22,851 bases of DNA. It comes from an uncultured Collinsella sp. (GTDB taxonomy: Bacteria > Actinomycetota > Coriobacteriia > Coriobacteriales > Coriobacteriaceae). The stretch lies in NCBI GenBank assembly GCA_958346935.1, contig CATVTM010000032.1, forward strand, positions 1-22,851, written 5' to 3'. Below, one piece after another: positions 15,489 to 22,251 of this stretch. Position 1 is the stretch's first letter, and each line of letters starts with the position of its first letter. A model generated the notes under the pieces. The model was not told where the DNA came from, did no database searches, and saw nothing but the letters and a program-made list of their open reading frames with translations. Both the position numbers and the translations under genes were made by a program.

Positions 15489-15497
15489 ATGATAGCA
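15489..15497 (-). promoter_or_regulatory. Candidate extended -10 promoter for leuS
   Basis: On the minus strand TGCTATCAT fits TGn plus a TATCAT -10, just after the guaB terminator. The predicted start near 15482 gives a leader of about 150 nt that contains the whole 119-nt inverted repeat. The -35 match is poor. Confidence 0.4.
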
Positions 15498-15505
15498 AAT
15501 ACAAC

Positions 15506-15540
15506 AAGCGAGATGTCTGCGACTTGCAGGCATCTCGCTT
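15506..15540. terminator. Terminator after guaB
   Basis: AAGCGAGATG and CATCTCGCTT form a 10-bp stem that continues with CTGC / GCAG around a GACTT loop, 15 bp in all with one non-Watson-Crick pair. It lies about 50 nt after the guaB stop; a smaller GGTTGA-TAC-TCAACC hairpin (15555-15569) lies between. The minus-strand tail is only moderately T-rich. Confidence 0.65.
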
Positions 15541-15588
15541 TATCTAAATAACGTGGTTGATACTCAACCTTTATGTGCAGCTCTTATC

Positions 15589-17100
15589 CTATCGATAAGA
15601 CACAGACTGCTGAGAGTCTTTCACGACAACGTCGTGGGCGCCGCCTTCGACGATGGAGGTGGAGCTGACCAGGGTCAGGCGTGCCTTTTCCTGGAGCTCG
15701 GGGATCGAGAGGGCGCCGCAGTTGCACATCGTGGACTTGACCTTGTAGAGCGTGCCGCCCACGCCGTCCTTGAGGGAACCGGCATAGGGAACGTAGGAGT
15801 CAACGCCCTCGACGAAGCTGAGCTTCGCCGCGCCGCCCAGGTCGTAGCGCTGCCAGTTGCGAGCACGCGCAGAACCCTCGCCCCAGTACTCCTTCATGTA
15901 CTGGCCGTTGACGTTGACGCGCTCGGTCGGGCTCTCATCGAAGCGGGCGAAGTAGCGACCCAGCATCATAAAGTCGGCACCCATAGCAAGGGCGAGCGTC
16001 ATGTGGTAGTCGTATACGATACCGCCGTCGGAGCACACGGGCACGTAAACACCGGTCTCCTCGTAGTACTCGTCACGGGCGCGGCAGACGTCGATCAGCG
16101 CGGTGGCCTGGCCACGACCGATACCCTTGGTCTCGCGAGTGATGCAGATGGAACCGCCGCCGATACCGACCTTGATGAAGTCGGCACCGCAGTCGGCCAA
16201 GAAGCGGAAGCCCTCGGCGTCGACGACGTTACCGGCACCGACCTTGACGTCCTCGCCGTAGTTGGCGCGAATCCACTCGATGGTGCGCTTCTGCCACTCA
16301 CTGAAGCCCTCGGAGGAGTCGATGCACAGGACATCGGCGCCAGCCTCGATGAGCAGCGGCACGCGCTCGGCATAGTCGCGGGTGTTGATACCGGCGCCGA
16401 CCATATAGCGCTTGTCGTTATCGAGCAGCTCGTTGGGGTTGGTCTTGTGGCTGTCGTAGTCCTTGCGGAAGACGATGCCCATAAGGTGATCGTTGTCGTC
16501 GACGATCGGCAGGGCGTTGAGCTTGTTGTCCCAAATGACGTCGTTGGCAACCTTGAGGCTGATGTTCTTGTCGCCCACGATGAGCTGCTCACGCGGGGTC
16601 ATGAACTCGGAAACCTTCTTCTGGTGGTCATCGCGGCTGGGGCGATAGTCACGGCTGGTGACGATGCCCAGGAGCTTGCCCTTGGGAGTGCCGTCGTCGG
16701 TGACCGGCATGGTGGAGTGGCCGGTCTTCTCCTTGAGCTCGATGACCTGCTCCATGGTCATGTCGGGGGTCAGCGTGGAATCAGACTGAACGAAGCCGGC
16801 CTTGTGATCCTTGACGGCCTTGACCATAGCGGCCTCGGACTCGGGGGTCTGGGAACCGTAGATGAAGGACAGGCCACCCTCGGTAGCGAGCGCGACACCC
16901 ATGTCGACGCCCGAGACGGACTGCATGATGGCGGAAACCATGGGGATGTTCAGGGTGATTGCCGGCTTCTCACCGCGCTTGAAGCGGGTTAGCGGCGTCT
17001 TAAGAGAGACGTTGTTGGGGATGCACTGCGAGGACGAGTAACCAGGGACCAGCAGATACTCCGAAAACGTGTGGGACTCACCGGGAAAGAACGTAGCCAT
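15589..17100 (-). CDS. guaB: IMP dehydrogenase (Tritrichomonas-type)
   Basis: GuaB oxidises IMP to XMP with NAD+, the committed step to GMP. The 503-aa protein is a (beta/alpha)8 barrel interrupted by a CBS-domain pair (about residues 104-220, with MPVTDDGTPKGKLLGIVTSRD and ALPIVDDNDHLMGIVFRKD). The active-site loop GIGGGSICITRE carries catalytic Cys319. Lys310, Arg382 (GRYFARF) and Glu431 are also present. The length and these residue numbers coincide with the well-studied Tritrichomonas foetus enzyme, in which Lys310 and Glu431 are linked to mycophenolic acid resistance. AAAGGAG precedes the ATG. It is a single-gene unit with a terminator downstream and a palindrome-rich leader. Confidence 0.97.
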   Translation of the reverse strand: MATFFPGESHTFSEYLLVPGYSSSQCIPNNVSLKTPLTRFKRGEKPAITLNIPMVSAIMQSVSGVDMGVALATEGGLSFIYGSQTPESEAAMVKAVKDHKAGFVQSDSTLTPDMTMEQVIELKEKTGHSTMPVTDDGTPKGKLLGIVTSRDYRPSRDDHQKKVSEFMTPREQLIVGDKNISLKVANDVIWDNKLNALPIVDDNDHLMGIVFRKDYDSHKTNPNELLDNDKRYMVGAGINTRDYAERVPLLIEAGADVLCIDSSEGFSEWQKRTIEWIRANYGEDVKVGAGNVVDAEGFRFLADCGADFIKVGIGGGSICITRETKGIGRGQATALIDVCRARDEYYEETGVYVPVCSDGGIVYDYHMTLALAMGADFMMLGRYFARFDESPTERVNVNGQYMKEYWGEGSARARNWQRYDLGGAAKLSFVEGVDSYVPYAGSLKDGVGGTLYKVKSTMCNCGALSIPELQEKARLTLVSSTSIVEGGAHDVVVKDSQQSVSYR

Positions 17101-17118
17101 GTTTCTCCTTTTTCCATG

Positions 17119-17170
17119 CGACCGGTCGGCTGCAGGCCTCGTAGGACCCAGCCCAACCTTGGGCGCCCAA
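17119..17170 (-). promoter_or_regulatory. Palindromes in the guaB upstream region
   Basis: Three dyad sequences lie just upstream of guaB: CGACCGGTCG (17119-17128, perfect), GCCCAACCTTGGGC (17151-17164, interrupted), and TTGGGCGCCCAA (17159-17170, perfect). The last two overlap and could form alternative hairpins in the guaB leader RNA, or an operator site. A plausible guaB -10 (TAAGAT on the minus strand) lies near 17182-17187, so they would be transcribed. Confidence 0.4.
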
Positions 17171-17200
17171 TACTGTGGAAGTATCTTAACGCACTTTGAC

Positions 17201-17209
17201 TGCTACAAT
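17201..17209 (+). promoter_or_regulatory. Candidate extended -10 promoter for the ModE-type gene
   Basis: TGCTACAAT on the plus strand fits an extended -10, about 85 nt before the start of the downstream regulator. It lies next to, and probably overlaps, the divergent guaB promoter. Confidence 0.4.
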
Positions 17210-17293
17210 GCATGATTTAAGAAGAGCACACGAGGGTTTGACGCAGGCCTTGCGTTTGCCCAGCAAACACTTTAGCGGGGAGACGTGGAGCAC

Positions 17294-17641
17294 ATGGAGT
17301 ACAAGACGACGGCAAAGTTGGTCATTCAAGCGTGCGACAAAGATCTGCCGGGCGTGTTCGGCCACGGCTGTGTCTTGCTGCTGCAGGGCATCGCCCGCGA
17401 GCACTCGCTCAATCGCGCCGCCAAGAGCATGGGCATGGCGTATTCCAAGGCCTGGCGCATCGTGAACGAGGCCGAAGGCCAGCTAGGCTGCAAGCTCATC
17501 GAGCGCGACGGCGCCCGCGGATCCACGCTCACCCCCGCCGGTGAGCGAGCAATAGCAGTCTACGAGGAGCTGCAGGCCGACATCAACAACGTCATCGCCA
17601 CCAAAGCCGAAGCCCTCATCGCCAGCATCAACGCAAAGTAG
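17294..17641 (+). CDS. ModE-type winged-helix DNA-binding protein
   Basis: This 115-aa protein matches the N-terminal DNA-binding domain of ModE, related to LysR helix-turn-helix domains. The HTH is LLLQGIAREHSLNRAAKSMGMAYSKAWRIVNEAEGQLG, followed by the wing KLIERDGARGSTLTPAGERAI and a C-terminal dimerisation helix. The molybdate-binding (Mop/TOBE) domains of full ModE are absent, so it need not sense molybdate. ATG 17294 is preferred because GGGGAG lies 11 nt upstream; a GTG at 17285 is in frame but too close to that site. It is divergent from guaB across about 190 nt and could act on either promoter. Confidence 0.85.
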   Translation: MEYKTTAKLVIQACDKDLPGVFGHGCVLLLQGIAREHSLNRAAKSMGMAYSKAWRIVNEAEGQLGCKLIERDGARGSTLTPAGERAIAVYEELQADINNVIATKAEALIASINAK

Positions 17642-17688
17642 TCTATTTGGTCTGATTATTGATCCGCCGCACGAACGAATTAAGACGC

Positions 17689-17852
17689 GAGCCATAAAAT
17701 GGGCCTATCTACTACGTTTAGTTGAACACCCTCGACCACCCCAGATTTCTTGAAAACAAAACCGCTGGTAGACAGCTTGCCAGTTTTTAAAAAAGGCAGG
17801 TATGGTCGACCCCTAAGGGTTAAACGTAGTAGATAGGCCGTTTTCGTGGCGC
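17689..17852. repeat. Intergenic element with bipartite terminal inverted repeats
   Basis: Bases 17702-17720 (GGCCTATCTACTACGTTTA) and 17821-17839 are perfect 19-bp inverted copies, giving a 138-bp core. Similarity continues outward for about 12 nt (GnGCCAnnAAA pattern, starting near 17689 and 17852). Inward, after exactly 11 unmatched bases on each side, both arms carry TCGACCA. The interior is otherwise unpaired and A/T-rich in the middle. A 60-codon frame crosses it but has no start signal. It lies between the ModE-type gene and a PLP-enzyme homologue, and resembles a MITE or a paired protein-binding site. Confidence 0.75.
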
Positions 17853-17929
17853 AGTCCCCCACGGCCCAGTCCCAAAGTAGCTAAAAAAGCCCGTCCCAAA
17901 AAGACTACCCCGAGACAAGCCCAAAATAG

Positions 17930-18922
17930 CTAGTTGCGGAGGGCGTTGTCTAGGGCGGCGGCTACGGTTAGGGGGTCGTCGGTGCCGGCGAAGAGGCGGA
18001 TGGTTCCCCCCTGCTTGCCGCGTGGGGCCGAAAGGCGTGTCGTTGCGCCGCCGGCGGACGACGTGCGGAACTCCCCCGGCAATGTGTCGAACAGCTCACC
18101 CGCACTTCGCTCGATAAGGTCAAACTCAACTGCCGGGCCAAAGCCGTGCTCGAGGATTCCCGTTGCAACCGAATGGTCGGGATGCGAGCTCAACCCGGGA
18201 TAGCACACGTCGCGCACCATCTCGTTGGCGGCCAGATACTCGGCCAGCGCACGGGCGCGGTCGAAGTGTGCCTGCATGCGAGCGTTAAGCGAGGAGAGCC
18301 CACGCTCCAGCACGTCGGCCTCCTCGGCAGACAAATCGAGCGCCGACGCCCCGCAGCCAGCAAGCAACGCGTGCGCGCACTCTGCGGCGGCATCCACGCG
18401 ATGGCGCTTGAGCTGCGAGCGCGCCACCGAGACGGCGACGAGCTTGCGCGGAGCTTCGCCGGTGCACACACGGTCGAGTGCCTCGAGCGACAGCGCGGCA
18501 TCCAAGCGCAACGGATCGCATCCAAAAACACCTGCCACGGTGTTATCCACCACAAGCAGCGCATGCGCCTCGCGAGCCGCGCGGCCCAGGGCACGAAGAT
18601 CGGGCACACGTAGGCCAAACCCGCCGATGGAATTGACGAACCACCACAGATGCGACCCGCCAGCATCAAACGAAGCATCAAAGCCCTCGGACGCGGCAGC
18701 AAACGTCGCAGCCGCAGGCTCCCCCACCAGCGCAACATCGCAGCCATCAAAGCCGCGAGCAAACGCATCGGCAAAGTCGTCCGCAAAAGCGACCAGGCGA
18801 TCGCTGGGACGCACAATCCCCAGCAGCGACAGCGCCGCCGGCACGTGCGAGGCCGCAACAAGACGCGCCTCACGCGCGCCGGCCCTTGCAGCCCAGGACT
18901 CTTCTAGCTGTTGCACGTCCAC
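17930..18922 (-). CDS. Cys/Met-metabolism PLP-enzyme homologue lacking the usual lysine
   Basis: The 330-aa product resembles the MetB/MetC/MetY family. It has the loop NSIGGFGLRVPDLRALGRAAR in place of the usual ES-NP-L-V-DI, the cofactor-binding LLVVDNT (Asp126), and the C-terminal motifs VCYPGLSSHPDHSVA and GTIRLFAGTDDPLTVAAALDNAL. However, where the family has SATK about 25 residues after that Asp, this protein reads EALDR, with Arg151 in place of the Schiff-base lysine. About 60 N-terminal residues common to the family are also missing. A GTG at 18922, 9 nt after AAGGGA, is the preferred start; a TTG at 18949 is also in frame. It may be a pseudoenzyme or a decayed gene with an intact frame. 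Confidence 0.7.
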   Translation of the reverse strand: MDVQQLEESWAARAGAREARLVAASHVPAALSLLGIVRPSDRLVAFADDFADAFARGFDGCDVALVGEPAAATFAAASEGFDASFDAGGSHLWWFVNSIGGFGLRVPDLRALGRAAREAHALLVVDNTVAGVFGCDPLRLDAALSLEALDRVCTGEAPRKLVAVSVARSQLKRHRVDAAAECAHALLAGCGASALDLSAEEADVLERGLSSLNARMQAHFDRARALAEYLAANEMVRDVCYPGLSSHPDHSVATGILEHGFGPAVEFDLIERSAGELFDTLPGEFRTSSAGGATTRLSAPRGKQGGTIRLFAGTDDPLTVAAALDNALRN

Positions 18923-19004
18923 GCGGCACCATCCCTTACATAAAACCAAACCAAGACCAGCCCACCCAGGTCGAGAAAACGTCAGCGCAAGCAGCGTCGA
19001 GCGG

Positions 19005-19028
19005 TCCGGCGTTCGTTAGAACGCCGGA
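19005..19028 (-). terminator. Hairpin after the DUF4956 gene
   Basis: TCCGGCGTTC and GAACGCCGGA form a perfect 10-bp stem with a GTTA loop, starting 6 nt past the DUF4956 stop codon. There is no T-run on the minus strand, so it may be a weak terminator or a 3'-end stabiliser of the operon transcript. Confidence 0.55.
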
Positions 19029-19034
19029 ACAAAA

Positions 19035-19700
19035 TTAGCCGTGATATTCGCCGTTGTATTGGATCAACGTTAGATCTTCCACGCCATCGAGCGCGCGGAT
19101 GGCGTCGGCATACGGCATATCCACGCCGTCCGAGAACACCTCAACGGCCATCTCGACCTTGTCGCCGCGCATCGTCTTGGACTTGACGGAAAACTTGGTA
19201 CGCCCAAACGCGCGCACGATATCGTCGCCGGTGGTCTGACCCGTGTAGTGGATGACCATCATGTACACACGCGCCTTGTCCTGGTGGCTCGCAAAACTGG
19301 CGATCATCACCACGATCACCACTGCCGTGAGCCCCACGAGCGCATACATGCCGGCGCCTGCCGTAATGCCTGTGGTAATGGCCCAAAACAGATACAGCAG
19401 GTCGAGCGGGTCCTTGACCGCCGTACGGTAGCGGACGATAGACAGAGCACCGACCATACCAAGCGAGATGACCACGTTTGTCGAGATCGCGAGCGTGACC
19501 ATGCAGGTGAGCACGCACATGCCCACGAGCGTCACGGCAAAACTGCGCGAATACACCACGCCGGTAAAAAAGCGCTTGTACACGTAATAGATCAGGATGC
19601 CCATGGCGAGCGCCACGAGCAGCGACAGGCCAATCTTGGCAGGGTCGACCTGACCGAACGCCTCCAAGACGGAGTTCTTAAAAAAGTCCCTGGTGCTCAT
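19035..19700 (-). CDS. DUF4956 membrane protein
   Basis: The 221-aa protein has hydrophobic segments at about 23-43, 53-73, 75-90, 100-118 and 119-136. The DUF4956 signature SLGMVGALSIVRYRTAVKDP lies between the third and fourth segments and carries two conserved Arg and a Lys. The C-terminal 80 residues form a soluble alpha/beta domain. The family has no established function, but it is a frequent neighbour of VTC-domain and CotH proteins. It starts 3 nt after the VTC gene and is the last gene of the operon. Its charged loop between membrane helices would suit a transporter or channel partner, which is inference. Confidence 0.88.
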   Translation of the reverse strand: MSTRDFFKNSVLEAFGQVDPAKIGLSLLVALAMGILIYYVYKRFFTGVVYSRSFAVTLVGMCVLTCMVTLAISTNVVISLGMVGALSIVRYRTAVKDPLDLLYLFWAITTGITAGAGMYALVGLTAVVIVVMIASFASHQDKARVYMMVIHYTGQTTGDDIVRAFGRTKFSVKSKTMRGDKVEMAVEVFSDGVDMPYADAIRALDGVEDLTLIQYNGEYHG

Positions 19701-19703
19701 GGT

Positions 19704-20495
19704 TTAAATATCCCCTCGGTTCCCAAAATCCGATTCCCAGTAGTTAAAACCGCGCAGGTAGGCGGTCTTGTCATAACACAGGCAGTACTTAGAGACCGCC
19801 GTGAGTTCGGCCGCACCCGGCGGCACCATATCGCGCACCAGCTGCGGACAAAACTCGGTAAACTTAACCTCCATCACCAGCTTGCCGGGCTCCAGCACGG
19901 GCAACGCGGGCAACGTCGCGTCAAAGATGTCAAAGCTTCCCACCGCCGCACGCACGTTGCTATCAAAGGTAATGCGCACGGTACCTTCGTCCATCACCCA
20001 CGGCTCGCGCTCGTAGTCCACGATGGTCCGCGGGCGCATCATATTGCAGATGCACTCGATGTAGAACTCGCGACAGAGCGGATAGGGGCTCCTCAGCAAA
20101 AAGTCGTAGTCGCCAGCCAGAATCTGCTCAAACTCGTCACGCGTGAGTGGCGCGTCCTCCTTGTAGATCCAGCTGCCGTACTTCTTTTTGCGCTCGAGCT
20201 TAATCACCTTGTCGCTGCCGTTATAGATGCGCACGCGATACTTTTTGCGCATGAGAATACCGGCGTCTTTTTCCTCGTAGGCCGAGTTGCAGTAGTCGTC
20301 AAAGTACAGGCTGCGAATGGTGTAACCGCCCGCCTGCGCATGCTTGTCTAGTTTAAAAACCGGCGCCATGCGGCAGGCAAGCGCGGCGTGCTCGCCCTCG
20401 TTAATGAGATATTTGAGCTCGTGGCGGTAACGTTCCTGCGTGGCACGCACAGGCGGAGCCGCCAAGCGCTCAAGCAGTGCGCTAGACCTCCTCAT
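19704..20495 (-). CDS. VTC-domain protein, polyphosphate polymerase type
   Basis: The 263-aa protein is a stand-alone VTC domain, a triphosphate tunnel metalloenzyme related to the yeast vacuolar polyphosphate polymerase Vtc4. The tunnel residues are all visible: RHELKY (R24, K28), RSLYFDDY (R61), YRVRIY (R87, R89), KLERKKK (E101, K103), RPRTIVDYER (R154-R163), RITFD (R174), VMEVKF (E209, K211) and SKYCLCYD (K236). It has no signal peptide or membrane segment, so it is expected in the cytoplasm, probably near the membrane through DUF4956. It overlaps the cotH-like gene by 14 nt, with GGAGG 6 nt before its ATG, which implies coupled translation. Whether it makes polyphosphate or another phosphorylated product cannot be told from sequence. 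Confidence 0.88.
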   Translation of the reverse strand: MRRSSALLERLAAPPVRATQERYRHELKYLINEGEHAALACRMAPVFKLDKHAQAGGYTIRSLYFDDYCNSAYEEKDAGILMRKKYRVRIYNGSDKVIKLERKKKYGSWIYKEDAPLTRDEFEQILAGDYDFLLRSPYPLCREFYIECICNMMRPRTIVDYEREPWVMDEGTVRITFDSNVRAAVGSFDIFDATLPALPVLEPGKLVMEVKFTEFCPQLVRDMVPPGAAELTAVSKYCLCYDKTAYLRGFNYWESDFGNRGDI

Positions 20496-22251
20496 ACGTA
20501 TCCTCCACGACCTTACCGCCGTCCTGCACGTAAAAGCACTTCATGCCGTACTGCTTGCCATCGTCGGTCACATAGTAGTCAAACGCATCCTGCGTATAGC
20601 CGTCTGAGTTGGTGGCGCGCACGCGTACAAAATACTGGCCGGCATCGGGTGCATCGCAGGTCACCTCGGGCAGCAGCACGTCCTCGGCCTTAAAAAGTAC
20701 GTCCTTGATGGCATAGTCGCGCGCCAGCTCCACGGTATAGCGAATGTCACGCGCCTTAAAGTCGTAGGACGCATCCCAGTTAATGCGCAGCTTACCGTTA
20801 TCGATCTGCGGCACGCCAATGTAGAACGGCATGGGCTTTTTATAGCTCTCGCGAAAGCTCTTGTAGTTCTCCTCGATCTCGGAGGGAATCGCCGTGGCAA
20901 TCTGCTCGTATTGGTCCTTGGTGACAGGCAGGTTGTCGATATCGGGCAAAGCAAAGACCAGCGATTCGGTAACCTCACGATAATGTTTAATCATCTTGGC
21001 CAGGCGTACCTCGGTCATATACGAGCGCAGATCCTTTACGGCGCGGTCGAGCTCACTGCGAAACGCCTTACTGCGCAGCGCACGATTGAATAGCACGTTG
21101 CCCCAGTAGTTGCTTACGCCGCGCTCCCAGCTCGCATAGTCCGAGAACCCCTTCAGGCTCAGCTCAAGCCTACGCAGCATGCCGTCGTTATCCCAATCTA
21201 AAAAGTACCAGGTATTTGAGTTGAGCGGGCTGTACAGATAACAGTTACGGTTCTGAGTATCGCAGTTGCCCGTCAGAATCTGAAACGCCAGCCAATAGAC
21301 CAGGTTCTCGGTATCAAAGTAGGTGTCGAGCACGTCATCGATCTTTTGCGATTCGTCGTTGAGGGCGTCGAGCATCTCGATGAGCTTGGTGTGGTCCGAA
21401 TCGCCCTTAATCTCGAGCATGCCCTCAAAGCTTGCCTGGTTGTAGTCGGGATCGTCGGCAAGTTTAATGGTGTCCTCGTAGCGATGGAAATCAAAGCTGT
21501 TCACCTTATACAGGTGCCCGCTCTTATCCAGGCCATGTGCCTTAAGCGCCGTCTTGTTGAGCTGCTCCACCTGCGTAAACAGGCCGTAGTCCTCAAAGGT
21601 ATCGTTGGACTTTTCGGTCTGGTCGCACACCCACAGATGCACAAACTGCGTGCGCAGGCCCATCATCTGGGGAATCCCGCGGATAAGGTCGTAGGCCATC
21701 TTGTTGCGAAAACGCATACCCTCGCCCATGTGCTTGTTGAGCGCAATCGCGCGCTGTTGGCGCCAGGTACCCTTGCCCTTTTTGAGCTCCACCTTGTAAT
21801 TCTTTTGCGTGTTCATGCTCGATGTCTGACCGCGCACCTGCACGGTGGCATTGGGCGTTTCCTCGCCATAGCCAACCTCGCCGGCCACCGGACCGTCTTC
21901 GTCGCCCGCCTGCAGCAGGCCCATAACCTGATAGCGCGTCACGCCCATGTCGGCATAGTCATACACCGAGTACGTGTTGATCTCGGCCCAGCTATGGTCC
22001 GTGTTCTCGGAGCTGTTGCCGCGAGAGACCGTCAGATACATGGTCACAATGCCCGAGTCATCATAGACCTCGTACAGCTCGTCCTTATCGCGCAGATGCT
22101 TGGACTGGTCGGAGGCCTCGGCCTTTTTAATCTTGTCCTGCTTTTTTACCTTATTTGTCGAGGATTCGTCCTGAGATGAGCAGCCCGAAAGCAGCAGCGC
22201 GCCGGCAGCCGCCTCGATCAGACAGCGGCGAGACATCAACTTATCGATCAT
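20482..22251 (-). CDS. CotH-family kinase lipoprotein with C-terminal Ig/FN3-like domain
   Basis: The 589-aa protein begins with a lipoprotein signal (LLLSGC, Cys24) that also carries SRRCLI, similar to a twin-arginine motif. A Lys/Ser-rich linker follows. The CotH kinase domain spans about 65-450, with VQVRGQTSS (R140, S144), QKNYKVELKK, the conserved DYGLFTQVEQ (221-230), DTQNRNCYLY (D331, N334) and the metal-binding YFLDWDND (D352, D354). CotH proteins are atypical protein kinases, best known from Bacillus spore coats. Residues about 475-575 form a beta-rich domain like fibronectin type III (KLRINWDASY, QYFVRVRATNSDGY). The start overlaps pelG by 11 nt with GGGGAGG upstream. It would act on the outer face of the membrane. 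Confidence 0.9.
   Translation of the reverse strand: MIDKLMSRRCLIEAAAGALLLSGCSSQDESSTNKVKKQDKIKKAEASDQSKHLRDKDELYEVYDDSGIVTMYLTVSRGNSSENTDHSWAEINTYSVYDYADMGVTRYQVMGLLQAGDEDGPVAGEVGYGEETPNATVQVRGQTSSMNTQKNYKVELKKGKGTWRQQRAIALNKHMGEGMRFRNKMAYDLIRGIPQMMGLRTQFVHLWVCDQTEKSNDTFEDYGLFTQVEQLNKTALKAHGLDKSGHLYKVNSFDFHRYEDTIKLADDPDYNQASFEGMLEIKGDSDHTKLIEMLDALNDESQKIDDVLDTYFDTENLVYWLAFQILTGNCDTQNRNCYLYSPLNSNTWYFLDWDNDGMLRRLELSLKGFSDYASWERGVSNYWGNVLFNRALRSKAFRSELDRAVKDLRSYMTEVRLAKMIKHYREVTESLVFALPDIDNLPVTKDQYEQIATAIPSEIEENYKSFRESYKKPMPFYIGVPQIDNGKLRINWDASYDFKARDIRYTVELARDYAIKDVLFKAEDVLLPEVTCDAPDAGQYFVRVRATNSDGYTQDAFDYYVTDDGKQYGMKCFYVQDGGKVVEDTYEEV

Noticed and set aside
17680..17862. 60-codon minus-strand frame across the inverted-repeat element
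   Set aside because: It is read through the repeat arms, has no ribosome binding site, and its coding potential is best explained by the repeat itself.
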